64,000 nucleotides of DNA from CATQHD01 sp965243165 (GTDB taxonomy: Bacteria; Actinomycetota; Acidimicrobiia; Spongiisociales; Spongiisociaceae), in contig OZ251535.1 of the NCBI GenBank assembly GCA_965243165.1, forward strand, positions 1,054,001 to 1,118,000, written 5' to 3'. The notes below the pieces were generated by a model, which saw only the letters and a program-made list of their open reading frames with translations, did not search any database and was not told the origin of the DNA. Every line of letters begins with the position of its first letter. The stretch's first letter is position 1. A program made the position numbers and the translations under genes. Shown piece after piece: positions 55,585 through 64,000 of the stretch.

Positions 55585-56151
55585 ATGCCGGACGCACTTC
55601 CCTGGACCCATTCGGAGCAGGCCAACCGCTTGCTGGCCTCCAGCCCGCTCGCCCTCATGATCGGCATGCTGCTGGACCAACAGGTCAGGATGGAGACGGC
55701 CTTTCACTCCCCCCACCTCCTCCAAGAGCGGCTCGGGCGTCCGCTCGACGCCGCCGACATCGCCTCGGTCAGCGAGGAGGAGATGGAGGAAATATTCAGG
55801 GGGCCGCCCGCCCTGCACCGCTTCCCGAAGGCGATGGGGCGGCGCACCCAGGCGCTGTGCCGGGCCGTCGCCGACGACTACGGCGGGGACGCGGCCGCCG
55901 TATGGCGCACCGCCGCCGACGGCAAGGATCTGCTGGCCCGCCTCAAGAAGCTGCCCGGCTTCGGGGACGCCAAGTCCCGCATCTTCGCGGGGGTGGTGGG
56001 CAAGCGCCTGGGCGAGGGGCCGGACGGTTGGGAGGAGGCGGCGGCCGACTGGCCTTCCATCGCCGACATAGCCGAGTTCAGCCAGATCGACGAGCTGCGG
56101 CAGCACAAGACCCGCATGAAGGCCGAGCAGAAGGCCGGACGGGGCCGGTGA
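55585..56151 (+). CDS. HhH-GPD-type DNA glycosylase-like protein
   Basis: 188 residues with the helix-hairpin-helix element LKKLPGFGDAKSRIFAGVVG and LIGMLLDQQVRMETAF, as in a group of actinobacterial base-excision-repair-like proteins. The catalytic Lys or Asp typical of Nth/AlkA is not clear, so activity is unproven. ATG has AAGGAGGA upstream. It overlaps proC by 4 bases. Confidence 0.8.
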   Translation: MPDALPWTHSEQANRLLASSPLALMIGMLLDQQVRMETAFHSPHLLQERLGRPLDAADIASVSEEEMEEIFRGPPALHRFPKAMGRRTQALCRAVADDYGGDAAAVWRTAADGKDLLARLKKLPGFGDAKSRIFAGVVGKRLGEGPDGWEEAAADWPSIADIAEFSQIDELRQHKTRMKAEQKAGRGR

Positions 56152-56996
56152 ACCCCGCCGCCCCGATCCCGTACCGCCGGCCCGCCCTGGCCATAATGGG
56201 GGTGGGGTCGATGGGGGGCGCCCTGCTGGCCGGGCTGCTGAAGGCCGGTTGGACGCCCGAGGAGATAACCCTGATCGAGTCCTACGCCCCGCGCGCCGCC
56301 GAGGTGCGCGAATCCTCCGGCTGCCGGACGGTCGGCAGCCCCGCCCAAGGCATCGACCGCCAAGAGGCGGTGGTGCTGGCGGTCAAACCCCAGGACATCG
56401 CCCCGGCTCTGGAGCAGCTGGCCGCCGTCATGACCCCCCGCCAGGTGCTGGTGGCCCTGGTCGCCGGGGTGCCTATATCGGTCTACGAGCGCTCTTTGGG
56501 CGCGGTTCCGGTGATCCGCACCATGCCCAACACCCCGGCCCTGATCGGGGAGGGAATAACGGCCTGCGCCCCCGGAACCCATGCCTCCGAGGAGCACATG
56601 GCCTTGGCCATGAGGGTGCTGTCGGCGGTGGGGGAGGCGGAGGAAGTCGAAGAACCCCTGCTCGACGCAGTGACGGCGGTGTCGGGGAGCGGCCCCGCCT
56701 ACGCCTACCTGCTGGCCGAGGCCATGGCGGCGGCGGGGGTCCGTGAAGGCCTAGAACCGGAGGCGGCCCTGCGGTTGGCGGTGCTCACCGTCAAGGGGGC
56801 GGCCGCCATGATGGAGGCTTCGGACGAAGGCCCCGCCGCGCTGCGCCGCCGGGTCGCCTCCCCGGGGGGCACCACCGAAGCCGCCTTGGCCGTGATGGAG
56901 CAGATGGGCTTCACCGGGGTGGTCGGCGAGGCGGTGGCGGCGGCAACCCGGCGCTCGGAAGAACTGGGGAGGGCGGCCGCCGGAGAAGGCGGCTGA
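56148..56996 (+). CDS. proC: Pyrroline-5-carboxylate reductase
   Basis: Last step of proline synthesis. The 282-residue protein has IMGVGSMGGALLAGLL, RTMPNTPALIGEGI, AVSGSGPAYAYLLAEAM and VASPGGTTEAAL. Its GTG start overlaps the stop of the glycosylase gene. Confidence 0.95.
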   Translation: MNPAAPIPYRRPALAIMGVGSMGGALLAGLLKAGWTPEEITLIESYAPRAAEVRESSGCRTVGSPAQGIDRQEAVVLAVKPQDIAPALEQLAAVMTPRQVLVALVAGVPISVYERSLGAVPVIRTMPNTPALIGEGITACAPGTHASEEHMALAMRVLSAVGEAEEVEEPLLDAVTAVSGSGPAYAYLLAEAMAAAGVREGLEPEAALRLAVLTVKGAAAMMEASDEGPAALRRRVASPGGTTEAALAVMEQMGFTGVVGEAVAAATRRSEELGRAAAGEGG

Positions 56997-57625
56997 ACCG
57001 GCCGGGCATCCGCGGCGCATCGGGCATACATCTCCAGATGAGTGGTTCCAAGCGATTCGGGGGTTGGGCGCATCCCTGTTCGAGCCGCATACGCAGGCTC
57101 TTCTCTGGCAAGCCCCGGCCCCGTGAAGGCCATGGCGGCGTGCGGCGGGAGGCCGTCATGAACACCGCTTCCGAGCCCACCCCCCGATTCTGGGGCGCCT
57201 CCCGGGTGAGGACGGGCGGATCGAAGCCGTCGGGTCCGCGAAATCTTTCTGAACACACCCCTATCCGGAAGCCCGAAAATTTGGTATACCTATTGGGCTG
57301 AAGCACAAACACCGCCGCGAGTTCTGGAGAGGGCGGCGGTCAGAGACGGATCTCGTTCGGTCCGGCCCCGCCGGGGGCCGGAGGCGGCCTCGTGCGGCCC
57401 GGCGGATTTTCGTTCAAGGAGGCGGCGGCGGGGGATGGGCCCGGGTTTGCCGGCGGAGGGGGCCGATTTTCGCGGTCTGGGGTCTTTGGGTTGGAATTAC
57501 TTCTGGGTTCCGAATTACTTCGAGCCGTGATTGCACGAGGTGCTTGTCAGGCAACCTTGGGGATGCCCGTCTAGAATCGAGGGCGGCCCCCCGAACGCCG
57601 CAGCAGCCAACGGAGGCAGCTCTAT
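56997..57625. other. Gap without a convincing gene
   Basis: This 629-base stretch has no reading frame with protein-like composition on either strand. Its last third is more AT-rich in places. GAATTACTT occurs twice in direct orientation (57494-57502 and 57512-57520), 18 bases apart, and TAGAAT (57572-57577) precedes the Fe-S oxidoreductase gene. An unrecognised small RNA is possible. Confidence 0.5.
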
Positions 57626-59779
57626 ATGCGCCGAAAGTTCACCGCCGCCCAGATCCTGGTCTTCTTGGGGGTGCTGTCGGCGGCCGGAACCCTGGGCAGC
57701 TGGTTCGCCGGGCAGTTCCCCGGCCACGCCGAAAGCCCCGTGTCCCGCGAGGTGTTCGTGAACATCCCCCCGCCGTTGAAGGCCGTGTTCTACACGGCGG
57801 CGGCCGGGTTCCTGTTCCTCGCCTTCTACCTGTTCTCCCTGCGGGCCAAGAACTGGCAGCGGGGCGCCCCCGACCGGAGGACCGGGCAATGGATGGAGCG
57901 GATGGCCGCCATGGGGGCCGGGCTGCGCATGCAGACCCTGATGCGCGACCGGTGGGCCGGCCTCATGCACTCGATGGTGTACTACGGCTTCCTGGTGCTC
58001 TTCCTCGGCACCGTAACCCTGGAGATCGACCACCTCCTCCCCGCCCGCTTCAAGTTCCTCCAAGGCGCCGTCTACCAGGGGTATTCCTTCACGCTCGACG
58101 CGGCGGCGCTGGTGTTCCTGGGCGGTCTGGCCTGGGCGGCGGCGCGGAGGTACGGGCAGCGGCCCTGGCGCCTGCGGTCCAAGACCCGCCCCGAGGACCT
58201 GTGGATACTGGTGACGCTGGCCCTGGTCGGAGTTACCGGCTTGGCCGTCGAAGCCGCCCGAATCGCGGTGGAGGGGCGGCCTTCCTACGAGGTGTGGTCG
58301 TTCGTCGGGTATCCGCTGTCGCAGCTGGTACCGCTGTCCTCGGCGGGGGCGGTCCATCAGGTGCTGTGGGTGCTGCACATCGTTTCCTTCCTGGTGTTCC
58401 TGGTGATGCTCCCCACCACCAAACTGCGCCACATGGTTACCTCCCCGGCCAACATGTTCCTGGGGCCCCGGGAGCGCCCGCCGGGGGCGATGCGGGAGAT
58501 GCCCAACCTCTTGGAGGCGGAAGACATCGAGACCGTAGGGGCTTCCCTGGTGGGCGAGTTCACCTGGAAGCAGCTGCTGGACACCGACTCCTGCACGGTG
58601 TGCGGGCGCTGCACCTCGGTGTGCCCGGCCAACGCCACCGGCAAGCCGCTCGACCCCCGCGAGATCGTGCTCAAGCTGGGAGAGGCGGCGGCCCTCACCG
58701 CCGACCCGGCGGTTACGCCCCCCGTCTCCGTCGACCAGGCCATCACCGTAACGGCCGAGAGCGTGTTCGAGCGGATCACTCCGGAGGAGCTGTGGGCCTG
58801 CACCTCCTGCCGGGCCTGCGACGAGATCTGCCCGGTGGACATCGAGATCCTCGACAAGATCCTCGACATGCGCCGTTACCTGTCGCTCATGGAGGCCGAC
58901 TTCCCCGCCGAGCTGGGCAAGGCCTACCTCTCGATGGAGAACTCCTCCAACCCCTACGGGATGGGGCAGGCCGACCGGGCCAAATGGGCCGACCGGTTGG
59001 ATTTCGACGTCCCGATCCTGGGCCGGGACGTCGACCGGGCCGAGTACCTGTACTGGGTGGGCTGCGCCGGTTCCTTCGACGACCGCAACCAGAAGGTGAC
59101 GGTCGCCACCGCCCGCCTGCTCCACCGGGCCGGGGTGGACTTCGCCATCCTCGGCCCGGCCGAGCTCTGCACCGGCGATCCGGCCCGGCGGTCGGGCAAC
59201 GAGTTCGTCTTCCAGATGCTGGCCCTCCAGAACATAGAAACCCTGGGGGAGCTGGGGGTGCGCAAGGTCATCACCCAGTGCCCGCACTGCTTCAACACCC
59301 TCAAGAACGAGTACCCCCAGTTCGGCGGCGAATACGAGGTGATCCACCACAGCCAGCTGCTGGCCGAGCTGGTAGAGGCGGGCCTGCTCGAACCCAAACA
59401 GGGGGAAGCCCGCAAGGTGACCTACCACGACTCCTGCTACCTGGGCCGGCACAACGGCGTCTACATGGCGCCCCGGGGAGTGGTGGCCTCCATCGGCGGA
59501 ATCGAGGTGGTGGAGATGGGCCGCTCCGGCACCCGCTCCTTCTGCTGCGGGGCGGGCGGTTCCCAGATGTGGATGGAGGAGCACACCGGCAAGAAGGTCA
59601 ACATCGACCGGGCCGAGGAAGCGGTCGCCTCCGGCGCCGAAGAGGTGGCCGTGGCCTGCCCCTTCTGTTACGTGATGCTCGACGACGGCGTAAAGGAGAT
59701 AGGCAGCGGAGACGAAGTGGCCGTCAAAGACATCTCGATGATCCTGGCCGACTCCGTCTTCGACCGAGCAACACAATGA
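57626..59779 (+). CDS. Membrane Fe-S oxidoreductase, HdrD/ETF-quinone-reductase-like
   Basis: 717 residues: about five N-terminal transmembrane helices of a NarI-like heme b domain, two [4Fe-4S] motifs (CTVCGRCTSVCPANATG and CTSCRACDEICPVDIE), then two CCG domains (VGCAGSFDDR...TQCPHCFNTLKNEYP; HDSCYLGRHNG...FCCGAGGSQ...CPFCYVM) of the HdrB/D type. Proteins with this order take electrons from EtfAB and reduce menaquinone. With etfAB in this window, that is the likely role. ATG has GGAGG upstream. The gene stands alone and converges on the cytosine methyltransferase. Confidence 0.9.
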   Translation: MRRKFTAAQILVFLGVLSAAGTLGSWFAGQFPGHAESPVSREVFVNIPPPLKAVFYTAAAGFLFLAFYLFSLRAKNWQRGAPDRRTGQWMERMAAMGAGLRMQTLMRDRWAGLMHSMVYYGFLVLFLGTVTLEIDHLLPARFKFLQGAVYQGYSFTLDAAALVFLGGLAWAAARRYGQRPWRLRSKTRPEDLWILVTLALVGVTGLAVEAARIAVEGRPSYEVWSFVGYPLSQLVPLSSAGAVHQVLWVLHIVSFLVFLVMLPTTKLRHMVTSPANMFLGPRERPPGAMREMPNLLEAEDIETVGASLVGEFTWKQLLDTDSCTVCGRCTSVCPANATGKPLDPREIVLKLGEAAALTADPAVTPPVSVDQAITVTAESVFERITPEELWACTSCRACDEICPVDIEILDKILDMRRYLSLMEADFPAELGKAYLSMENSSNPYGMGQADRAKWADRLDFDVPILGRDVDRAEYLYWVGCAGSFDDRNQKVTVATARLLHRAGVDFAILGPAELCTGDPARRSGNEFVFQMLALQNIETLGELGVRKVITQCPHCFNTLKNEYPQFGGEYEVIHHSQLLAELVEAGLLEPKQGEARKVTYHDSCYLGRHNGVYMAPRGVVASIGGIEVVEMGRSGTRSFCCGAGGSQMWMEEHTGKKVNIDRAEEAVASGAEEVAVACPFCYVMLDDGVKEIGSGDEVAVKDISMILADSVFDRATQ

Positions 59780-59860
59780 TCAAGCACACAGAAGAGACGC
59801 TGAGTTTGCCTTTGCGCCATCCAAAGACAGCTTGATATCTCAGGCGGTACAATCAGCTGT

Positions 59861-59886
59861 ACCCCAATACTTCACCCCAATACTTC
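59861..59886. repeat. Tandem 13-bp repeat
   Basis: ACCCCAATACTTC occurs twice in direct succession in the AT-rich gap between convergent genes, at the 3' edge of the methyltransferase gene. It may mark the boundary of an acquired segment. Confidence 0.6.
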
Positions 59887-59890
59887 AAGT

Positions 59891-60952
59891 TCAATTCAAT
59901 ATGATATGGCGCGCCAGTTTCTCTGCCAGCAGGGGAGGCACAGAGTTGCCTATTTGTCGGGCGATCTCGATCTTGGTTCCGCACCAAGCGAAGTCGTCGG
60001 GGAAGGTCTGGATCCGGGCGGCCTCCCAGTGGCTTATGGAGCGGTTCACACGCTTCGCCGGGTCGTCGGCATCCCATTGGGGATGGAGATAGCGGCCCTT
60101 CTCGGGCTTGAAGAACTCGGTCCGGATGGTCAGGGAGGGTTTGTCCCATTCCATCCGCCCCATCACGTCCACGGTCCCCGTGGGTTTGTTCTTCCAGCAG
60201 TCGGGAAGGAGGTGTTCGGGCAGATCGAACCTGCCGCCCCCCGGCGGGACGAGGTCATAGCGCCTCAGCGAAAGCTCCCGGGGCCGCCTCGACAGGTGCA
60301 GCTCCGGCGCCTTGAACGGACCGGGGACGCCCGATTCCAGCCTCTGGTCAGGAAGCGCGGTCGGGCCGGTCTCGAAGGGGATGCCCCTCAACGCGTCCCG
60401 CACGGTGGCCCAAGGCGCCGAGAGGCCATCACGGTCATGCGTAACGGGCGGGAGAGAGGGTTGGCCGCCCCTGGCGCCGACGACGATGGCGCGCCGCCGC
60501 CGCTGGGGGGCGCCGTAGTCCGCCGCGTTCAGCACCCCCGCCGTGAGCCGGTATCCGCGCAGGGGTCCGTTCTGCGACCACTCCTGCAGAAGCCGGAACT
60601 GGTCCGACTTCAAGAACTGGGGCACGTTTTCGAGGACGAACACCGCAGGGCGGGAAAGGCGGACCACGCGGGCGTACTCCCGCCACAGGAGGTTGCGGGG
60701 GTCATGGGGATCCCGGGTGCCGAGATTCGAGAACCCCTGGCACGGCGGGCCTCCCACCACCGCGTCCGCCTCCGGGAAGGCGTCGTCCGGCAGCCGGGTG
60801 ATGTCGCCGCAGACGACGTGGCCGCCGAAGTTCACCGCGTAGGTGGCGGCCGCCGCCCGGTCCCATTCCACCGCCATGACCGGATCGAACCCGGCCCGGC
60901 GGAACCCTTCGGTGATGCCGCCGCACCCGGCGAACAGATCGACCATCCTCAT
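59891..60952 (-). CDS. DNA (cytosine-5-)-methyltransferase
   Basis: A complete 353-residue C5-methyltransferase: MVDLFAGCGGITEGF (SAM site), GGPPCQGFSNLG with the catalytic Cys, FVLENVPQF, GAPQRRRRAIVVGAR and the C-terminal IARQIGNSVPPLLAE. The target sequence cannot be read off. No restriction endonuclease gene is adjacent; instead a Vsr gene lies on the other strand, sharing the 91-base promoter region. This is typical of a stand-alone methylase or a lost restriction system. Confidence 0.94.
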   Translation of the reverse strand: MRMVDLFAGCGGITEGFRRAGFDPVMAVEWDRAAAATYAVNFGGHVVCGDITRLPDDAFPEADAVVGGPPCQGFSNLGTRDPHDPRNLLWREYARVVRLSRPAVFVLENVPQFLKSDQFRLLQEWSQNGPLRGYRLTAGVLNAADYGAPQRRRRAIVVGARGGQPSLPPVTHDRDGLSAPWATVRDALRGIPFETGPTALPDQRLESGVPGPFKAPELHLSRRPRELSLRRYDLVPPGGGRFDLPEHLLPDCWKNKPTGTVDVMGRMEWDKPSLTIRTEFFKPEKGRYLHPQWDADDPAKRVNRSISHWEAARIQTFPDDFAWCGTKIEIARQIGNSVPPLLAEKLARHIILN

Positions 60953-61043
60953 TGGGGTCCCCGCTCCTCGAATCACATCTTTGATATTTACTTCGACGCT
61001 GAGCTTAGCGCGGGGGTGTGACAGGCCGGGTACCGTCGGCCCT

Positions 61044-61496
61044 ATGAGCAGGCCAGAACCTTCTTCTCCCGAGAAGTCGGCGCAGATGAGCCGGGTGCGC
61101 AGCCGCCACACGGCGCCCGAGCTGGCCGTCCGGCGGGAGCTCCACCGCAGGGGCCTCCGGTACCGCACGGACATGCCGCTTCTCGACATCGGGCGGACCA
61201 GGCCCGACATCGTTTTCACCAGGGTGCGGGTGGCCGTGTTCGTGGACGGCTGCTTCTGGCACCGCTGCTCCGACCACGCGACCTCCCCGAAGTCCAACGC
61301 CGAATGGTGGAGCGAGAAGCTCGCCGGCAATGTGAGGCGCGACCGCGCCATCGACAAGGCCCTGGATGAGTCGGGATGGCTGGTGATCCGCATCTGGGAG
61401 CACGAGGACCCCGTCGAGGCCGCCGACCGCATCGAGTCGATCGTGAGGAGCAGACGCGTCCCGCCGATGACCCCTTCTCGGCCGGCGGCGACCTAA
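61044..61496 (+). CDS. vsr: Very-short-patch mismatch repair endonuclease
   Basis: Nicks T:G mismatches that arise when 5-methylcytosine deaminates. It is 150 residues: SRVRSRHTAPELAVRREL, DIVFTRVRVAVFVDGCFWHRC (catalytic Asp and zinc-site residues) and WLVIRIWEHE. Being divergent from the C5-methyltransferase matches its role of repairing damage caused by that enzyme. Confidence 0.93.
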   Translation: MSRPEPSSPEKSAQMSRVRSRHTAPELAVRRELHRRGLRYRTDMPLLDIGRTRPDIVFTRVRVAVFVDGCFWHRCSDHATSPKSNAEWWSEKLAGNVRRDRAIDKALDESGWLVIRIWEHEDPVEAADRIESIVRSRRVPPMTPSRPAAT

Positions 61497-61506
61497 TATC
61501 TGCGGC

Positions 61507-62706
61507 ATGACGCAGGGCGCGCCGGATGCGGCCTTCCCCGACGGGTTCGGGCTGCACCGCGGCAACATCGGGATCAAAGACGACACCGACGACGTGATGA
61601 TCCTCTCGGCCGGGGAGGGGGCCTCCGCCGCCGGGGTGTTCACCAAGAGCCGCTTCGCCGGGCCGAGCGTGACCCTGAGCCGGGATCACCTGGCCGACGG
61701 GCGGGCCCGGGCGGTGGTGGTGGTCTCCAAGAACTCCAACGTGGCCACCGGCGCCCAAGGCGCCGCCAACGCCGCCGAGCTGGCCCGCCTGACGGGGCGG
61801 GCGGCGGGCTGCCGGGCCGAAGAGGTGATCGTGGCCTCCACCGGGGTGATCGGGGTGCAGTACCCGATGGACCGCATCCGCCGCTACATGGAGGAGCTGG
61901 CGGCCGCTCCGTCGTTCGACCGCCCCGGTTCGGCCTGGGACGCGGCCCGGGCGATGATGACCACCGACACCCACCCCAAGGTCGCCTCGGCCTCGGCCGG
62001 CCCCGCCCGGGTGGTGGGGATCGCCAAGGGGGTGGGGATGATCGAGCCGGACATGGCCACCATGCTGGCGGTCATGACGACCGACGCCGAGGTGGAACCG
62101 TCCGCCTTGGACGCGGCGCTGCGCCGGGTGACGGCCCGCACCTTCAACGCCCTGAGCGTGGACACCGACACCTCCACCAGCGACATGGCGGTGGTGCTGG
62201 CCTCGGGCCGGGCCGGGCCGGTGGATGAGGCGGCCCTGGAGGAAGCCCTGCATGAGGTGTGCCTGGACCTGACCCGCCAGCTGGCCGCCGACGGGGAGGG
62301 GGCGGAGACGCTGATCACGGCAACGGTGGACCAGGCCCGCGACGACGACCAGGCCAAGCGGACGGCCAAGTCGATAGTCAACTCCCCGCTGGTGAAGACC
62401 GCCGTCCACGGCCGCGACCCCAACTGGGGAAGGGTGGCGATGGCGGTGGGCAAGATCTACGACGACGACATCGACCCCGACCGGGTGGTGATCCGCTTCG
62501 GGGATACCGAGGTGTATCCCAATCCGGTTACCCCGGAGCTGCTCGAATCCCTGGAGCAGTACCTGGCGTCGCCGGAGGTGCTGATCCACGTCAGCCTGGG
62601 CGTGCCCGGCGGCGGCCCCGGCGGCTTGGCCGAGGGCAGCTTCACCGCCTACGGCTGCGACCTCACCGACGGCTACATCCGCATCAACGCCGACTACACC
62701 ACGTGA
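61507..62706 (+). CDS. argJ: Glutamate N-acetyltransferase/amino-acid acetyltransferase
   Basis: Moves acetyl groups in arginine synthesis. The 399-residue precursor self-cleaves before Thr in EPDMATMLAVMTTDAE, the family site. STGVIGVQ, DTDTSTSDM and the end INADYTT are typical. Other arg genes are absent here. It follows vsr by 10 bases and overlaps the next gene by 4 (GTGA). Confidence 0.95.
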   Translation: MTQGAPDAAFPDGFGLHRGNIGIKDDTDDVMILSAGEGASAAGVFTKSRFAGPSVTLSRDHLADGRARAVVVVSKNSNVATGAQGAANAAELARLTGRAAGCRAEEVIVASTGVIGVQYPMDRIRRYMEELAAAPSFDRPGSAWDAARAMMTTDTHPKVASASAGPARVVGIAKGVGMIEPDMATMLAVMTTDAEVEPSALDAALRRVTARTFNALSVDTDTSTSDMAVVLASGRAGPVDEAALEEALHEVCLDLTRQLAADGEGAETLITATVDQARDDDQAKRTAKSIVNSPLVKTAVHGRDPNWGRVAMAVGKIYDDDIDPDRVVIRFGDTEVYPNPVTPELLESLEQYLASPEVLIHVSLGVPGGGPGGLAEGSFTAYGCDLTDGYIRINADYTT

Positions 62707-63920
62707 GGCCGGACCGAGACACTGAAGGCCTGTCGCCGCAGACGCTGGAGTGGCTCGCCTCTGCCTCCATCGAGCACCGCAAGCGGCTGGGCCAGTACAT
62801 GACGCCTGCGCCGCTGCGGGAGAGGTTGTTGGACCGGTGCGGCCTTTTCGAAGGGATGCGGGTGCTGGATCCGGGGGCGGGGACCGGCGAGTTCCTCCGG
62901 TCCGTTCTCGACCGAGAACCGGAGGCGGAGGTTCACGGATGGGATGTGGACGCCGCCGTGCTGTCTGCGGCTTCGGCGTTGGCGCCGCAGGCGCACTTCG
63001 TCCAGCGTTCGGCCCTCGATCCTTATCAAGGTGAGCCGTTCGATCTCGTAATCGGCAACCCCCCTTACTTTCAGTTCGACGCGCCCCGCGAGATCAGGAC
63101 ATATTTTGCCCCTGTGATTTCAGGGAGGGTCAATATCTTTGCCTTGTTCTTCCAGGCGGGGATGGAAGTGCTGAAACCGGGCGGTCAGCTGGCCTTCGTC
63201 GTCCCCCCTTCGATGAACAACGGGGCGTATTTCGAGCGGCTGCGGGAGTATCTGGCAGCACGATCGGCAGTGGAGTTCCTCGAGATACATCGGGACCAGT
63301 CGATCTTCGATCAGGCGCAGACTCCGGTCCAGCTGCTCGTGCTGCGGCGCGGGCGAAAGGACGCCGGCCGTCATGTATTCGTCAGAAGGAACCCCGCCAA
63401 CGGCTTCCGGCGGACCATCTTTTTCGAGAATCCGGCGGCGATGGCGGCTTCGTTCGCCGGGCGGAGCAGTTTGTTCGATCTGGGCTATGAAGCGGTCACC
63501 GGGACCGTCGCCTGGAATCAGCACCGCCCGGCTTTGAGGCGGGAACCCGGCCGCAGGACCGTTCCCTTGATCTGGGCGCACAACATCGAGGACGAGATTC
63601 GGCTTCGGCCGGATCACAAGAAGCCGCAGTTCATCGAGACCGATCGCCCGTCTTTGACAGGCCCGGCCATCGCAACCAACCGGATAGTGGGGTCGGTGGG
63701 CTCGGCCGAGCTCCGCTGCGCGCTGATTCCGGAAGGAATGAAGTTCATAGGAGAGAATCACGTCAACGTCATCAGACACCATGGACGCTTCGAACCCAAG
63801 ATGGATTGGAACGACCTGCTCGAGGCCCTTCGAACTCCCGCCGCCGCCCAACGGGTGCGGATGTTGACCGGCAACACCCAAGTATCCGCCGCCGAGCTCA
63901 CCCACCTCTTGCCGGTCTGA
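62703..63920 (+). CDS. N6-adenine-type DNA methyltransferase (TaqI/Eco57I-like)
   Basis: 405 residues from a GTG that overlaps the argJ stop. It has the SAM motif VLDPGAGTGEFLRSVL, the acidic motif EVHGWDVDAAVL and the catalytic tetrad NPPYFQFDAP of N6-adenine methylases, with LGQYMTP before them as in class gamma enzymes. The C-terminal 180 residues (IWAHNIEDEIRL, FIGENHVNVIR) look like a target-recognition domain. No nuclease gene follows in the remaining 80 bases; one may lie beyond the window. Confidence 0.87.
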   Translation: MRPDRDTEGLSPQTLEWLASASIEHRKRLGQYMTPAPLRERLLDRCGLFEGMRVLDPGAGTGEFLRSVLDREPEAEVHGWDVDAAVLSAASALAPQAHFVQRSALDPYQGEPFDLVIGNPPYFQFDAPREIRTYFAPVISGRVNIFALFFQAGMEVLKPGGQLAFVVPPSMNNGAYFERLREYLAARSAVEFLEIHRDQSIFDQAQTPVQLLVLRRGRKDAGRHVFVRRNPANGFRRTIFFENPAAMAASFAGRSSLFDLGYEAVTGTVAWNQHRPALRREPGRRTVPLIWAHNIEDEIRLRPDHKKPQFIETDRPSLTGPAIATNRIVGSVGSAELRCALIPEGMKFIGENHVNVIRHHGRFEPKMDWNDLLEALRTPAAAQRVRMLTGNTQVSAAELTHLLPV

Positions 63921-64000
63921 CCGCACACCTCACGATCCATCTACCCGAACCGGAAGCCGTTTCAGGCGGCGGGGGCCGCTGCCGCGCCGCCCCGTGAGGC

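Noticed and set aside
57038..57301. An 87-codon frame in the gap after proC
   Set aside because: No ribosome site, unusual composition and no domain; the competing minus-strand frame is equally unconvincing.
57515..59776. Long open frames antisense to and in another frame of the Fe-S oxidoreductase
   Set aside because: Composition is biased to His/Gly/Arg and no family motif is present, whereas the plus-strand gene has all cluster motifs.
63806..63997. A short frame at the right edge
   Set aside because: It overlaps the end of the adenine methylase in another frame and has low-complexity composition.

Overview
This is a high-GC stretch of bacterial chromosome, densely packed with genes on both strands. 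The organism looks like an actinobacterium, perhaps an uncultured Acidimicrobiia-like lineage. The clues are cofG/cofH (coenzyme F420), the order rpsP-khpA-rimM-trmD-rplS-lepB-yraN-comM-dprA, an acyl-CoA carboxylase epsilon-like protein beside methylmalonyl-CoA epimerase, many GTG/TTG starts, and secreted proteins with long Thr/Pro linkers. There is no rRNA operon or marker good enough to name a genus.

Region 1 (1-16 kb) begins with an IS1380-type transposase cut by the window edge. A minus-strand glycine betaine/proline uptake operon follows (proV, proW, a double-domain proX, and a second proW). Divergent from it, across a 25-bp palindrome, lie fhs (formate-tetrahydrofolate ligase) and a formate dehydrogenase cluster. 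The catalytic gene reads through an in-frame TGA as selenocysteine, with a hairpin after it that matches the E. coli fdhF SECIS in spacing and apical loop. The usual FdhA polypeptide is split: the catalytic part comes first, then a NuoE-NuoF fusion, then a separate gene carrying all the N-terminal Fe-S domains. The parts suggest uptake of methylated amines, handling of the methyl groups on folate, and oxidation of formate to CO2 with NAD.

Region 2 (16-35.7 kb) has an MFS transporter, then a minus-strand set (upp, deoA, etfB, etfA, class II aldolase), then the translation and secretion operon ffh-rpsP-khpA-rimM-cofG-cofH-trmD-rplS-lepB-yraN, with F420 genes inserted between rimM and trmD. comM-dprA follow from their own well-formed promoter with a palindrome over the -10, then a beta-lactamase-fold hydrolase, rph and rdgB.

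Region 3 (35.7-44.1 kb) is accessory. It has three tRNA genes (Lys-CTT, Pro-TGG, Leu-TAG), an orphan HTH/DUF433 protein, a secreted protein of unknown function, and an AT-rich patch. The patch holds two paralogous lipoprotein genes (one broken by three frameshifts) and a secreted snapalysin-like metzincin protease with Cys-rich repeats. In each, an AT-rich core is joined to GC-rich Thr/Pro-rich sections, which suggests acquired modules.

Region 4 (44.1-64 kb) is mostly housekeeping: asd-lysC, a PHP phosphoesterase, murJ, methylmalonyl-CoA epimerase with an accE-like partner, a pyrophosphate-type phosphofructokinase, hisA, amt, rpmB, an ABC ATPase, a 2-hydroxyacid dehydrogenase, an HhH-GPD glycosylase, proC, a membrane Fe-S oxidoreductase that probably takes electrons from ETF, and argJ. 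A stand-alone cytosine methyltransferase with a Vsr endonuclease and an N6-adenine-type methyltransferase complete it.
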